Assembly: GCF_011046735.1 (NCBI RefSeq)
Contig: NZ_CP049258.1
Location: forward strand, 5,784,001-5,848,000
Length of the DNA: 64,000 bases
Source of the DNA: Nordella sp. HKS 07
GTDB lineage: Bacteria; Pseudomonadota; Alphaproteobacteria; Rhizobiales; Aestuariivirgaceae
Reading direction: 5' to 3'
The notes under the pieces were generated by a model. That model was not told the DNA's origin and made no database searches. It worked only from the letters and a program-made list of their open reading frames with translations. This document shows, in pieces, positions 36,223 to 45,693 of this stretch (positions are counted from its first letter, which is position 1; each line of letters starts with the position of its first letter). A program made the translations under genes and the position numbers.

Positions 36223-36930
36223 TCAATATTTGCGGATGAGTCCGACGAGGCGGCCCTGCACATTCACGCGATCGGGGCCGAAGATACGCGTCTCGTAAGC
36301 CGGATTGGCGGCTTCGAGCGCAATCGAATCGCCCTTCTTGCGGATCCGCTTCAGCGTCGCTTCCTCATTGTCGACGAGCGCCACGACGATGTCGCCATTG
36401 GTGGCGCTGTCGCCCTTGCGGATGAGCACCGTGTCACCGTCGAAGATGCCGGCATTGATCATCGAGTCGCCCTTGACCTCGAGCGCGAAGTGCTCGCCCG
36501 AGCCCAGCATTTCGGGAGGCACGGTGATATTGTGCGAGTGATCCTGGATGGCCGAGATGGGGACGCCGGCGGCGATCCGGCCCATCACCGGCACAATGGC
36601 CGCCCGCGGCGCGCCACTGCCGGCATGCGGGATCGGCTTCACCTTGCCGAGATTGCCTTCGATGACATTGGGACTGAAGCCCGGCCGTTTGGCTGTCAAG
36701 AGGCTGGGGCTGTGGGCGTCCGGCAGTTTCATGACTTCGAGCGCCCGCGCCCGGTTGGGCATGCGGCGGAGAAAGCCGCGCTCCTCGAGCGCGAGGATCA
36801 GCCGGTGGATGCCGGATTTGGACTGCAGGTTCAGCGCTTCCTTCATCTCCTCGAAAGAGGGGGACACGCCGTCTTCCTTAAGCCGCTCGTTGATGAAAAG
36901 GAGAAGTTCCAGTTGTTTGCGTGTCAGCAT
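36223..36930 (-). CDS. lexA: SOS regulator LexA
   Basis: A 235-residue repressor of the SOS regulon. The N-terminal winged helix is [20 protein letters not shown] and [20 protein letters not shown]. The cleavage site is Ala121-Gly122 in [10 protein letters not shown], with the catalytic Ser156 in [11 protein letters not shown] and Lys194 in ATLKRIRK. Two perfect GTTC-N7-GTTC boxes and one near-match lie within 95 bases upstream, so autoregulation is expected. It is the last gene after moeA but has its own promoter region and terminator. Confidence 0.97.
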   Translation of the reverse strand: MLTRKQLELLLFINERLKEDGVSPSFEEMKEALNLQSKSGIHRLILALEERGFLRRMPNRARALEVMKLPDAHSPSLLTAKRPGFSPNVIEGNLGKVKPIPHAGSGAPRAAIVPVMGRIAAGVPISAIQDHSHNITVPPEMLGSGEHFALEVKGDSMINAGIFDGDTVLIRKGDSATNGDIVVALVDNEEATLKRIRKKGDSIALEAANPAYETRIFGPDRVNVQGRLVGLIRKY

Positions 36931-36940
36931 GGCGTGACCT

Positions 36941-36955
36941 GTTCAAAGAACGTTC
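36941..36955. promoter_or_regulatory. LexA box 1 (GTTC-N7-GTTC)
   Basis: Plus-strand GTTC-AAAGAAC-GTTC is a perfect match to the direct-repeat LexA box known from Rhodobacter and other alphaproteobacteria. It ends 10 bases before the lexA start, where repressor binding would block initiation. Confidence 0.85.
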
Positions 36956-36980
36956 CGGGGAAGTCGATCAGCAAGAATCG

Positions 36981-36995
36981 GAACAAATACAAAAC
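36981..36995. promoter_or_regulatory. Possible degenerate LexA box
   Basis: Plus strand GAAC-AAATACA-AAAC, or GTTT-N7-GTTC on the minus strand, differs from the LexA box by one base. It lies between the two perfect boxes and could be a weak third site. Confidence 0.4.
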
Positions 36996-37005
36996 GAGAA
37001 TAAGC

Positions 37006-37020
37006 GTTCCCGTTTGGTTC
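37006..37020. promoter_or_regulatory. LexA box 2 (GTTC-N7-GTTC)
   Basis: Plus-strand GTTC-CCGTTTG-GTTC is a second perfect LexA box, 76 bases from the lexA start and 25 bases beyond the moeA stop. Two boxes in tandem suggest cooperative autorepression of lexA. Confidence 0.8.
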
Positions 37021-37044
37021 GGCAAGCTGAAACTGGTCGGTCGT

Positions 37045-38250
37045 TCAAAAATCGAGCGGCAACAGGTCGATAAGGTCGCCTGAGGACGCGGCCGGGGCGA
37101 AAGGCGGCCGGACGATGAGGCCCTGCGCCTCGGTGAGGGCGCGCTGCATCGACGAGTCCTGAACCGCCAGGGGGGTGGCTTCGTAAGCGCCATCGCTGCG
37201 GCGCGCGACCCGGGCGCGAAGATAATCCTGTCTCAGATCATTGGCCGGCAGATCGCATCCAAGCCGGGCCTTGACGATGTCGTCGGTCGGCGGAAGACCG
37301 AGCAGGGTGAGAAGCAGCGGTTTGAGGAAAATCCGCGCGCAGACGAACGCTGAGACGGGATTGCCCGGCAGGCCCAGAATCCGTTGCCGGCCCTTGCGGG
37401 CGAACATGAGCGGTTTCCCGGGCCGGAGCGCGATTTTCCAGAAATCGAGCTCTATTCCCTCTGCCTTGAGGGCAGCCTGTACAAGGTCGTGATCCCCGAC
37501 CGAGGCGCCACCGGTCGTCAGAAGGATATCTGCGCCGGCCGCCTTCCGGACGGCCCTGGAAATGGCTTTGATATTGTCCGGGACGATGCCCAGGTCGATC
37601 GCATCGCCGCCATAGCGGCGAACAAAGGCCACGAGAGCGAAGCTGTTCGAGGAAACGATCTGGTCGGCCCTGGGCATGTTGCCGGGGGAAACCAGTTCAT
37701 CGCCGGTCGTGAAAATTGCGACCCTCGGCCGCTTCGTGACCGGAAGCTCGGGCCAGTTCATTGCTGCGGCCAGTCCGATCTCGCGGGCCCCGAGAAGGGT
37801 CCCTCTGCGGAGCACGTCCTGGCCCCTGGCAAAGTCTAGGCCCTTGCGCCTTATATGCTGGCCCTCGAATTTGGCGGCCACGGTGATGTCGACATGGTCA
37901 TTTGCGGCTTCGGTACTCTCCTGGATGACCACCGTGTCGGCGCCCTTGGGCACCGGCGCCCCAGTGAAAATCCGCACCGCCTGGCCGGACTTGACCGTGC
38001 CCGCGAAGCCGTGACCGGCCGGGGCGGCGCCGATCACCGCGAGCCGGGCAGGAACGGCGGTGACATCGGCAAAGCGCACCGCATAGCCGTCCATAGCGGA
38101 AGCCGGGAAGGGGGGCTGGTCGCGCCTGGCCTTGATATCGGCGGCGAGCACCCGGCCGGCGCATTCATGCAACCGGACAGTCTCGCGCGACAGCGCCCTG
38201 GCGCCTTTCAGGATGCGGTCCTTGGCCTCGCCGACCGGCATGAGCGCCAT
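37045..38250 (-). CDS. moeA: Molybdopterin molybdenumtransferase MoeA
   Basis: A 401-residue enzyme inserting molybdate into adenylylated molybdopterin. Visible motifs: PPFPASAMDGYAVRF, IFTGAPVPKGADTVVIQE, FTTGDELVSPGNMPRADQIV, LLTTGGASVGDHDLVQAALK and LGLPGNPVSAFVCA, in the order expected for MoeA/gephyrin. The start at 38250 has GGAG nine bases upstream and lies 4 bases after the moaC stop. It ends the trp-moa run; lexA follows after its own regulatory region. Confidence 0.95.
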   Translation of the reverse strand: MALMPVGEAKDRILKGARALSRETVRLHECAGRVLAADIKARRDQPPFPASAMDGYAVRFADVTAVPARLAVIGAAPAGHGFAGTVKSGQAVRIFTGAPVPKGADTVVIQESTEAANDHVDITVAAKFEGQHIRRKGLDFARGQDVLRRGTLLGAREIGLAAAMNWPELPVTKRPRVAIFTTGDELVSPGNMPRADQIVSSNSFALVAFVRRYGGDAIDLGIVPDNIKAISRAVRKAAGADILLTTGGASVGDHDLVQAALKAEGIELDFWKIALRPGKPLMFARKGRQRILGLPGNPVSAFVCARIFLKPLLLTLLGLPPTDDIVKARLGCDLPANDLRQDYLRARVARRSDGAYEATPLAVQDSSMQRALTEAQGLIVRPPFAPAASSGDLIDLLPLDF

Positions 38251-38254
38251 TTTG

Positions 38255-38731
38255 TCAGTCTCCGGTGAAATGGCCGGACTTGCCGCCGGACTTCTCGATG
38301 AGGCGGATATCGCCGATGCGCATGGCGCGGTCGGCCGATTTGCACATGTCGTAGATGGTGAGGCAGGCGACCGACACGGCGGTGAGCGCCTCCATCTCGA
38401 CCCCGGTCTTGCCCTCGACCTTGACGGTGGCCTCGACCTCGATGGCCGAAGCCTTGGCGTCGGGCGTGAAATCGACCGTGACGCCCGAAATCAGCAGCGG
38501 ATGGCAGAGCGGGATGAGCTCGTGGGTCTTCTTGGCCGCCATGATGCCGGCGATGCGCGCCGCCGCCAGCACATCGCCCTTCTTGGTGCGGCCTTCGGTG
38601 ATCATCGCCAATGTCTCGGCATTCATGGCGATGCGGCCGCGCGCGGTGGCGAGGCGCGTCGTCACGTCCTTGGCCGAGACGTCGACCATGCGGGCGTGGC
38701 CCTTGTCGTCGAGATGGGTGAGCTTGCTCAT
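38255..38731 (-). CDS. moaC: Cyclic pyranopterin monophosphate synthase MoaC
   Basis: A 158-residue molybdenum-cofactor enzyme that forms cyclic pyranopterin monophosphate after MoaA. Motifs [14 protein letters not shown] and [19 protein letters not shown], with [20 protein letters not shown] at the end, are diagnostic. Its start overlaps the trpC stop (ATGA). The trpC-moaC-moeA linkage is common in alphaproteobacteria. Confidence 0.96.
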   Translation of the reverse strand: MSKLTHLDDKGHARMVDVSAKDVTTRLATARGRIAMNAETLAMITEGRTKKGDVLAAARIAGIMAAKKTHELIPLCHPLLISGVTVDFTPDAKASAIEVEATVKVEGKTGVEMEALTAVSVACLTIYDMCKSADRAMRIGDIRLIEKSGGKSGHFTGD

Positions 38732-39522
38732 GTCCGCTTCAGGATAGCACGGGTTGCTTCGGCGACATCCTCCTGCCGCATCAGGCTCTCGCCGATGAGG
38801 AAGGCATTGACGCCGGCCCGCGAGAGCCGGTCGAGATCGCCGGGCGCGAAGAGTCCGCTTTCGCCGACGATCAGCCGGTCCTTCGGCACCATGGGCGCCA
38901 GGCGCTCGGTCGTCGCCAGCGTCGTCTCGAAAGTGTGGAGGCTGCGGTTGTTGATGCCGATGAGCTTCGTCGAAAGCTTCAGCGCACGCTCGAGCTCCTT
39001 CTCGTCATGGACTTCCGCCAGCACATCCATGCCCCAGTCGAAGGCGGCCGCCTCGAGCTCACAGGCGAGCGCATCGTCGATCATCGCCAGGATGAGGAGG
39101 ATGCAGTCCGCGCCCCAGGCGCGTGCTTCCGCAACCTGATAGGGATCGAGCATGAAATCCTTGCGCAAGGCGGGAAGCTGCGTGACCGCGCGCGCCGCGC
39201 CCAAATATTCCGGCGCGCCCTGGAAGGAGGGCGCGTCGGTGAGCACGGAGAGGCAGGCGGCCCCGCCATCCTCATAGGCCATCGCCAGCTGTGGCGGATT
39301 GAAGTCGGGCCGGATCAGTCCCTTGGACGGACTGGCCTTCTTGATTTCGGCGATGAGCGCCCACTGGCCTTGCGCAATCTTCGCCTCGAGCGCCGCCGCG
39401 AAGCCGCGCACCGGCGGCGCGTCGAGCGCCATCACGTCGAGCTCGCGCTCGCCGACCTCGGCTCTTGCCTTGGCGACCTCTTCGCGCTTGTAAGCGGCGA
39501 TCTTGTCGAGAATGGTGGCCAT
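38728..39522 (-). CDS. trpC: Indole-3-glycerol phosphate synthase
   Basis: A 264-residue (beta/alpha)8 enzyme closing the indole ring in tryptophan synthesis. Active-site stretches are [61 protein letters not shown] and [13 protein letters not shown]. The ATG at 39522 gives the usual length. It is not fused to trpF, which is absent from this cluster. It sits 4 bases after trpD and overlaps moaC by 4 bases. Confidence 0.96.
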   Translation of the reverse strand: MATILDKIAAYKREEVAKARAEVGERELDVMALDAPPVRGFAAALEAKIAQGQWALIAEIKKASPSKGLIRPDFNPPQLAMAYEDGGAACLSVLTDAPSFQGAPEYLGAARAVTQLPALRKDFMLDPYQVAEARAWGADCILLILAMIDDALACELEAAAFDWGMDVLAEVHDEKELERALKLSTKLIGINNRSLHTFETTLATTERLAPMVPKDRLIVGESGLFAPGDLDRLSRAGVNAFLIGESLMRQEDVAEATRAILKRT

Positions 39523-39526
39523 CACT

Positions 39527-40543
39527 CTACCCGTTCGATACCTTGACGAGCTTCTCCAGGACGCTTCCGGCACCGCCGCTATCGATGGACTTTTGCGCCT
39601 GCGCCACGCCGTCCTTCAAATCCTTCGCTTTGCCGGCAACGAGCAGCGCGGCGGCGGCCGTCATGACGGCCGCGTCGCGAAAGGCGTTCTTCTGGCCTTC
39701 CAATACGCCTCTGAGCGCTTCGGCATTCTGGGCCGCGTCACCGCCTTTGAGATCGGCGGCGGAAGAGCGGGCGATGCCGACGTCTTCCGGCGTGATCTCG
39801 GTCGAAGTGACCTTGCCGTCCTTAAGTTCGGCGATCCAGGTGGTTCCCGACGGCACGATCTCGTCGAAGCCGCCTTCGCCATGGCAGATCCAGGCGCGCT
39901 CCGAGCCCAGATTGTTGAGCACATGGGCGAGGGGCTCGACCCAGGCTCTGGCAAAGACACCGGTGACCTGGCGCTTGACGCCCGCCGGATTGGATAGGGG
40001 ACCCAGCAGGTTGAATATCGTCCGCGTACCGAGCTCGACCCGGGACGGTCCGACATGCTTCATCGAGACGTGATGCGCCGGCGCGAACATGAAGCCGCAG
40101 CCGGCCTCGTCGATGCAGTGGCTGATCTGAGCCGGCGTGAGGTCGATCTTGATGCCGAGCGCCATCAGCACATCGGCCGAGCCCGACCTGGACGACAGCG
40201 CCCGGTTGCCGTGCTTGGCGATCTTGAGCCCGGCGCCGGCGGTGACGAAGGCCGCGCAGGTCGAGATGTTGTAGGAGCCCGATGCATCGCCGCCGGTCCC
40301 CACGATATCGATGGCATCGCCTGGCGCCACAACCGGCGTCATCTTCTCGCGCATGATCTCGACGGCGCCGGTAATCTCGTCCACCGTTTCGCCGCGTACC
40401 CTGAGCGCCATCAGGAAGCCGCCGATCTGCGACGGCGTCGCGTCGCCCGACATCAGCACGTCGAAGGCCGCGCGGGCCTCCTCACGCGTCAGCGCCTGGC
40501 CATTGGCGGCCTTGGCGATGAGGGGTTTGAGGTCTGTCGGCAT
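39527..40543 (-). CDS. trpD: Anthranilate phosphoribosyltransferase
   Basis: A 338-residue enzyme joining anthranilate to PRPP. The PRPP loop is [20 protein letters not shown], with [20 protein letters not shown] and [19 protein letters not shown] also conserved. I chose the ATG at 40543 because it forms TGATG with the trpG stop; a GTG at 40546 is the alternative. Part of trpE-trpG-trpD-trpC. Confidence 0.96.
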   Translation of the reverse strand: MPTDLKPLIAKAANGQALTREEARAAFDVLMSGDATPSQIGGFLMALRVRGETVDEITGAVEIMREKMTPVVAPGDAIDIVGTGGDASGSYNISTCAAFVTAGAGLKIAKHGNRALSSRSGSADVLMALGIKIDLTPAQISHCIDEAGCGFMFAPAHHVSMKHVGPSRVELGTRTIFNLLGPLSNPAGVKRQVTGVFARAWVEPLAHVLNNLGSERAWICHGEGGFDEIVPSGTTWIAELKDGKVTSTEITPEDVGIARSSAADLKGGDAAQNAEALRGVLEGQKNAFRDAAVMTAAAALLVAGKAKDLKDGVAQAQKSIDSGGAGSVLEKLVKVSNG

Positions 40544-41118
40544 CACACGGCCCCCGCTTGTTCGAGGAAGTTCTTCAATAGGGTGTGACCATGCTCGGAG
40601 GCAATGCTCTCCGGGTGGAACTGCACCCCGTGGATCGGCTTGGTCTTGTGCTGGAGGCCCATGATGATGCCGTCCTCGGTCTCGGCGGTGACTTCGAGGC
40701 TGGCGGGCAGGCTGTCGCGCTCGACGATGAGCGAATGATAGCGCGTCGCCGCGAAGCCATCCGGCACCGTGGCGAAGATGCCCTTGGCCTGATGGCGTAT
40801 GCCCGACATCTTGCCGTGCATCAGCTTCGGTGCCCGGATCACCTTGCCCCCGAAGGCCTGGCCGATCGCCTGATGGCCGAGGCAGACGCCGAGGATCGGC
40901 ACCTGGTCCTGTGCCTTGGCGATGAGGTCGAGGCAGATGCCGGCCTCATTGGGGGTGCAGGGACCCGGCGACAGCACGATCGCCTTGGGCCTGGCCGAAA
41001 GGACCTGACCGACGCTGATCTTGTCGTTGCGGTGCACCACCGTCTCGGCGCCGAGATCGCCGAGGAAGTGATAGAGGTTCCAGGTGAAGCTGTCGTAATT
41101 GTCGATGAGGATGATCAT
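40543..41118 (-). CDS. trpG: Anthranilate synthase glutamine amidotransferase component
   Basis: A 191-residue class I glutamine amidotransferase that supplies ammonia to TrpE. The nucleophile Cys is in [19 protein letters not shown] and the His/Glu pair in [15 protein letters not shown]. The start at 41118 opens [20 protein letters not shown]; the longer frame to 41283 is made of repeat sequence. In several rhizobia trpE and trpG are fused. Here they are separate genes with a palindromic repeat in the 262-base gap between them. Confidence 0.96.
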   Translation of the reverse strand: MIILIDNYDSFTWNLYHFLGDLGAETVVHRNDKISVGQVLSARPKAIVLSPGPCTPNEAGICLDLIAKAQDQVPILGVCLGHQAIGQAFGGKVIRAPKLMHGKMSGIRHQAKGIFATVPDGFAATRYHSLIVERDSLPASLEVTAETEDGIIMGLQHKTKPIHGVQFHPESIASEHGHTLLKNFLEQAGAV

Positions 41119-41170
41119 GAGTGATGCCTCCTCTCCTGCGCTCGCATTGTGAATACAGCGCCAGACGTTT

Positions 41171-41343
41171 CCCTTCTTCCGCTTGCGGGAGAAGGTGGCC
41201 GACAGGCCGGATGAGGGTGTTGGTTCAGCGTGTTCGCTGCGTGAAGAATAGTGCAGCGCGGGCCATCTGGGTGATCTTCCCAAGCGGGGAGAACACCCTC
41301 ATCCGCCCTTCGGGCACCTTCTCCCGCAAGCGGGAGAAGGGGG
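41171..41343. repeat. Inverted pair of palindromic repeat units between trpE and trpG
   Basis: The left unit (41171-41221) and the reverse complement of the right unit (41294-41343) match over about 50 bases with a handful of differences and one indel. Both contain CCGCTTGCGGGAGAAGGTG and end in GGATGAGGGTGTT. Each unit has its own inner stem (CTTCCGCTTGCGGGAG; CTCCCGCAAGCGGGAG). About 72 bases separate them. Copies of such CTCCCGC/GCGGGAG palindromes are frequent in Hyphomicrobiales. Here the pair sits inside a biosynthetic operon, in the trpE-trpG gap. Confidence 0.75.
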
Positions 41344-41380
41344 AACGTGCAGACCGATCGCTCGTGGGGACCAGATTTCA

Positions 41381-42901
41381 TCATTGTCCCCTCCCGGCGC
41401 GGCCGGCGAAGCGGACCGCGTCATCGGCGGCGCGGAACAGCGCCTTGGCCTTGTTCACGCATTCGGCATGCTCGGATTCCGGTACGCTGTCGGCGACGAT
41501 GCCGGCGCCCGCCTGCACATACATCTTGCCGTCTTTCACGATCGCCGTGCGCAGCATGATGCAGGTGTCCATGTCGCCATCGGCCGAGAAATAGCCGGCA
41601 CAGCCGGCATAGGCGCCGCGCTTCTCTCCCTCGAGCTCATCGATGATCTGCATGGCGCGCACTTTAGGCGCTCCCGACACGGTGCCGGCCGGGAAACCCG
41701 CCACCAGCGCGTCGATCGCGTCATGCTTCCGGGCCAGCTGGCCTTCGACATTGGACACGATATGCATCACATGACTGTAATATTCGAGGATGAACTGGTC
41801 CGTCACCTTGATCGATCCGATTTCGGCGACGCGGCCCACATCATTGCGCCCGAGATCGAGCAGCATCAGATGCTCGGCGCGTTCCTTAGGATCGGCCAGA
41901 AGTTCTTCCGCCATCGCCCGGTCCTCGCTGGGCGTCTCGCCGCGCCGCCTGGTGCCGGCGATCGGCCTTATGGTGACCTTGCCGTCGCGCACCCGGACAA
42001 GGATCTCGGGCGACGAGCCGATGATCGCGAAGCGGTCGAAGTCGAGATAATAGAGGAAGGGAGAGGGATTGACGCGCCTGAGCGATCGATAGAGTGCGAA
42101 GGGCGGCAAGGAGAAGTCGGACTCGAAGCGCTGCGACAGCACCACCTGGAAGATGTCGCCGGCGGCGATGTAGTCCTTAGCCTTGTCCACCATGCCCATA
42201 TAGCTTTCGGGCGTGGTATTGGAACGGGCGTCGCCGATCGCCGGCACATCGGCGCGACCCATCATGCCATGATCGAGCGGCCGGTCGAGCGCTTCGACCA
42301 CATAAGCGAGACGCTCCTCGGCCCGCGCATAGGCCGCCTTGGCGCTGACATCCGCTTCCGGATAGACCGGCGTCACCATCGTCACATCGTCCTTCACGGA
42401 ATCGAATATGGCAATGATGGTCGGCCGGATCAGCATGCTGTCGGGAAGGCCGAGGACATCCGGATTGGCGACGGGGAGATCCTCCATCAGGCGCACCATG
42501 TCATAGCCCATATAGCCGAAGACGCCGGCCGCCATGGGGGGCGCATCCGGCGGCAGCTTGATGCGGCTTTCCTGGAGGAGGGCGCGCAGCGCCGGCAGCG
42601 GATCGAGATCGACCGTTTCGAAGGGGCCATCCGGATTGAACAGCGCCCGGCGGTTGATCTGGGTCTTGCGGCCCTCGACCTTCCAGATGACGTCGGGGCG
42701 CATGCCGATGATGGAATAACGCCCGCGCACGGCGCCGCCTTCGACCGATTCGAGCAGGAACGAATAGCGCGCATTGCGTGCGAGCTTGAGCATGGCCGAG
42801 ACGGGGGTTTCGAGATCCGCGACGAGGCGGGTGGCGAGAATCTGGGCTTCGCCAGACTCATAGACGCGACGGAATACGTCGAAATCGGGTGAGACTTTCA
42901 T
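41381..42901 (-). CDS. trpE: Anthranilate synthase component I
   Basis: A 506-residue enzyme converting chorismate to anthranilate with ammonia from TrpG. The N-terminal LLES element (RYSFLLESVEGGAVRGRYSI) that binds feedback tryptophan is present. The catalytic half has RRVNPSPFLYYLDFDRFAI, SPEILVRVRDGKVTIRPIAG, EHLMLLDLGRNDVGRVAEIG and FPAGTVSGAPKVRAMQIIDE. It starts 39 bases after ppiD. No tryptophan-rich leader peptide or attenuator is visible in that short gap, so control would have to act further upstream or by feedback. Confidence 0.96.
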   Translation of the reverse strand: MKVSPDFDVFRRVYESGEAQILATRLVADLETPVSAMLKLARNARYSFLLESVEGGAVRGRYSIIGMRPDVIWKVEGRKTQINRRALFNPDGPFETVDLDPLPALRALLQESRIKLPPDAPPMAAGVFGYMGYDMVRLMEDLPVANPDVLGLPDSMLIRPTIIAIFDSVKDDVTMVTPVYPEADVSAKAAYARAEERLAYVVEALDRPLDHGMMGRADVPAIGDARSNTTPESYMGMVDKAKDYIAAGDIFQVVLSQRFESDFSLPPFALYRSLRRVNPSPFLYYLDFDRFAIIGSSPEILVRVRDGKVTIRPIAGTRRRGETPSEDRAMAEELLADPKERAEHLMLLDLGRNDVGRVAEIGSIKVTDQFILEYYSHVMHIVSNVEGQLARKHDAIDALVAGFPAGTVSGAPKVRAMQIIDELEGEKRGAYAGCAGYFSADGDMDTCIMLRTAIVKDGKMYVQAGAGIVADSVPESEHAECVNKAKALFRAADDAVRFAGRAGRGQ

Positions 42902-42940
42902 AGGAGTAGACCAAGATGAGTGTGCCTTCAGGATTTGAGA

Positions 42941-44830
42941 TCAGTTAGCGTTCGCGCCCGTGACCTGTCGCCACATATTCTCGTCTACATAGACACCGAG
43001 TTCGTTCTGGAGATCGGCGACATAGCTCGCCGCCAGATTGTTACCGGCGCCATCGCTCAGTGCCTTGGCGATGGTCTTGGCTTCTTCCGAAGTGGGATCG
43101 TAAGTCGGGATGAGGACGGCCTGCGACTGCATGACCTTGGCGCCCTTGCCGTCGCCCTCCGGCGCAAAGGCAAAGCCGTTCTCGGGAACCGAGAAAAGGG
43201 CTGCGACCGCGTCGGCACCGAACTCGTTCGTCGTTTCGTTGCGCTTGAGGCCCTGGACCGTCTTGATCTCGGCCTTGGCTTCGCCGGCGAGCGCTTCAAG
43301 CGTCACGCCGTTGCGGGCGCGCTCGACCATCTGCTTGGCCTTTTCGAGCGCCACTTCGCGCAGCTTCTGCGCCTTCCAGGCGGTCTCGACCTCGGCCTTG
43401 ACAGTGTCGAAGGGCTTGATGGCGGAAGGCGTCACTTCGCGCACCTCATACCAGACATAGCCGCCCGACGGCGTCGTCAGCGCGTCGTTCTCGACGCCGG
43501 TGTCGCTCTCGAAGGCCTGCTTCAGGACATTCTCCTTGAACGGCACTTCGACTTCCTTGCCGTCCTTGCCCTGGCCCTGGACATCGACCGGGGACGTCAC
43601 GGTAAGCGGCAGGTTGACGTCCTTGGCGATCTCCTCGAACGGTTTCTGCTGAGCGCGCGCGTCCTCGATCGCATCATAGGTGGTCTGGACTTCGCTGCGC
43701 GCCTTTTCGAGCTGCAGGCGCTGGGTGAGCTCGGCTTTGACCTCATCGAGCGTCGACTGCTTCTCGGGCGTGATTTTCGTCACCTTGAGGAGGACGACCG
43801 ACAGCTTGCCCTGGACCGGATCGCTCACCTGGTCCTGCGCGAGGCCGAAGGCGGCGTCCGCAATGAGCGTGTCGAGGACCTTGTCCTTGCTGACTTCGCC
43901 CAGCGAGGCATCGGTGTCGGTGAGCCCGCGCTCCTTGGCGATGGCCATGAAGTCGGTGCCGGCGGCGATGCGCTCCTTGGCCTTCTTAGCTTCCTCGATC
44001 GAGGGGAAGGGGATCTGCAGGATGGTGCGCAGCTCCGGCTTGAAATAATCGCCCTTGAACCTGTCATAGGCCGCGGTGAGCTCGTCGTCGCTTATCTTGA
44101 TGGTCGGCGCCAGATCCTCCGGATCGGCCTTGATGACGGCGATCACGCGGTATTCGGGCGCCGTGAACTGGGCGCTGTTCTTCTCCCAGAATGTCTTTAG
44201 ATCCTGCTCGGTGGGCGTCGGAACGTCCTGGTCCTGCGGGCGCAGAACGAAATAGCGCGCATCGCGCTGCTCATTGCGATGGCGGTAGGCGGCTTCCTTG
44301 AGCGCATTGGGCGGCGTGAAGTTCCAGGTCGCGGTGTCGCCGACGGCGCTTCTGAGGAAGCGCGCGCGCTCGCCGGCGACGTATCCCGCTTCGGTCAGGC
44401 CGTTCTGGCGCAGGAGTTCGGCGAAGCGGGCCGGATCGAAGACGCCTTGCGAATTGTGAAAGGCGGGGTTTGTCTTGGCGAGTTCGACGATCTGGGCATC
44501 CGAGATGGCGAGCTTCATCTTGCTCGCTTCGCCATCGAGGGCGGCGGTACGAATCATGTCGTTGAGAACGGCGCGGTCGAGGCCGAGGAGGCGGGCCTGC
44601 TCCGGCGTGATGGTCCGGCCCGTCTGCCGCTGATAGTTCTGCAGCCAGTTTCGATAGGCCTCGGTGAATTCGACCCCGGAAATCTCCTGGTCGCCGACTG
44701 TCGCCAGCGCCGACGTAGCCCGGAAGGTGAAAACGTCAGCGATGCCCCAGACGCCGAAGCTCAGGACCAGCAGACCCATGAGCACCTTGGCCATCCAGCT
44801 CTTGGCGCCGCTTCTCATTCTATCGAGCAT
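42941..44830 (-). CDS. ppiD: Peptidyl-prolyl isomerase, PpiD/SurA-like, membrane anchored
   Basis: A 629-residue periplasmic folding factor. One N-terminal membrane helix (WMAKVLMGLLVLSFGVWGIA) follows MLDRMRSGAKS. Residues about 40-190 form a SurA-type chaperone domain (SALATVGDQEISGVEFTEAY). Parvulin-like PPIase regions follow (for example EAKKAKERIAAGTDFMAIAK and GLTDTDASLGEVSKDKV), with a second repeat near GGYVWYEVREVTPSAIKPFD. The ATG at 44830 is preferred to TTG at 44833. It is the first gene of the minus-strand run leading into trpE, and is divergent from tpiA. Confidence 0.9.
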   Translation of the reverse strand: MLDRMRSGAKSWMAKVLMGLLVLSFGVWGIADVFTFRATSALATVGDQEISGVEFTEAYRNWLQNYQRQTGRTITPEQARLLGLDRAVLNDMIRTAALDGEASKMKLAISDAQIVELAKTNPAFHNSQGVFDPARFAELLRQNGLTEAGYVAGERARFLRSAVGDTATWNFTPPNALKEAAYRHRNEQRDARYFVLRPQDQDVPTPTEQDLKTFWEKNSAQFTAPEYRVIAVIKADPEDLAPTIKISDDELTAAYDRFKGDYFKPELRTILQIPFPSIEEAKKAKERIAAGTDFMAIAKERGLTDTDASLGEVSKDKVLDTLIADAAFGLAQDQVSDPVQGKLSVVLLKVTKITPEKQSTLDEVKAELTQRLQLEKARSEVQTTYDAIEDARAQQKPFEEIAKDVNLPLTVTSPVDVQGQGKDGKEVEVPFKENVLKQAFESDTGVENDALTTPSGGYVWYEVREVTPSAIKPFDTVKAEVETAWKAQKLREVALEKAKQMVERARNGVTLEALAGEAKAEIKTVQGLKRNETTNEFGADAVAALFSVPENGFAFAPEGDGKGAKVMQSQAVLIPTYDPTSEEAKTIAKALSDGAGNNLAASYVADLQNELGVYVDENMWRQVTGANAN

Positions 44831-44952
44831 CAATTCACCTTCTCAAAAATGCTCCCGTTGGAGCGGCGCGCATAATAGGGATGAGGATCAACCCTCGCAA
44901 GCGCCGCTTGGCTCTGCTAGTAGGATTTGAGAATCTCGGGTAGGGGACTGAT

Positions 44953-45690
44953 ATGGCTCAGAAATCACCAAAACCGCTGGTCGCCGGTAACTGGAAGATG
45001 AACGGCACGACCGCCGCCCTGAAGGAAGCCCGGCTCCTGGCCGGCATGCTGAAGGACGTGCGCCTGAAATGCGAAGTCATGATCTGCCCGCCGGCGACCC
45101 TCATCACCAGCATCAAGTCGGTGGTCAAGGGCGCCAAAATCAGGCTCGGCGGCCAGGACTGCCATTGGCATGCGCATGGCGCCCACACCGGCGACATTTC
45201 CTCTGAAATGCTCGAGGATGCCGGCTGCAGCGCGGTGATCGTCGGCCATTCCGAGCGCCGCGCCGATCACGGCGAAAGCGACGAGACGGTAAGGCTTAAG
45301 GCGGAAGCGGCCTACAGGGCCGGCCTCACCGCCATTATCTGCATCGGCGAGACGCTCGATGAGCGCAAGGCCGGCCGCACCCTCGAGGTGATCGCGCGCC
45401 AGCTGAAGGGATCCTTGCCGATGAATGCGGTCCCCACCAATACCGTCGTCGCCTATGAGCCGGTCTGGGCCATCGGCACCGGCCTTACCCCCACCGTCGA
45501 GCAAGTGGCGGAAGTCCATGCCTCGATCCGCGCCAAGACCGATCCGGCTCTGCGCATCCTTTATGGCGGTTCCGTCAAGCCCGGCAACGCCGCCGAGCTG
45601 ATGGCGGTCGCCAATGTCAATGGCGCGCTGGTCGGCGGCGCGAGTCTCAAGGCCGCCGACTTCATCGGCATCATCAAGGCCTATACATAA
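44953..45690 (+). CDS. tpiA: Triosephosphate isomerase
   Basis: A 245-residue glycolytic enzyme interconverting dihydroxyacetone phosphate and glyceraldehyde 3-phosphate. Active-site Lys is in [14 protein letters not shown], the electrophile His in [13 protein letters not shown], and the catalytic Glu plus loop 6 in [32 protein letters not shown] binds phosphate. Divergent from ppiD. In many relatives secG follows; here two accessory genes intervene. Confidence 0.97.
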   Translation: MAQKSPKPLVAGNWKMNGTTAALKEARLLAGMLKDVRLKCEVMICPPATLITSIKSVVKGAKIRLGGQDCHWHAHGAHTGDISSEMLEDAGCSAVIVGHSERRADHGESDETVRLKAEAAYRAGLTAIICIGETLDERKAGRTLEVIARQLKGSLPMNAVPTNTVVAYEPVWAIGTGLTPTVEQVAEVHASIRAKTDPALRILYGGSVKPGNAAELMAVANVNGALVGGASLKAADFIGIIKAYT

Positions 45691-45693
45691 ATT

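Noticed and set aside
41384-42892. A 502-residue plus-strand open frame opposite trpE
   Set aside because: Shadow of trpE, no supporting motif.
42902-42940. Tryptophan attenuator before trpE
   Set aside because: The gap is only 39 bases and has neither Trp codons nor a hairpin plus T run.
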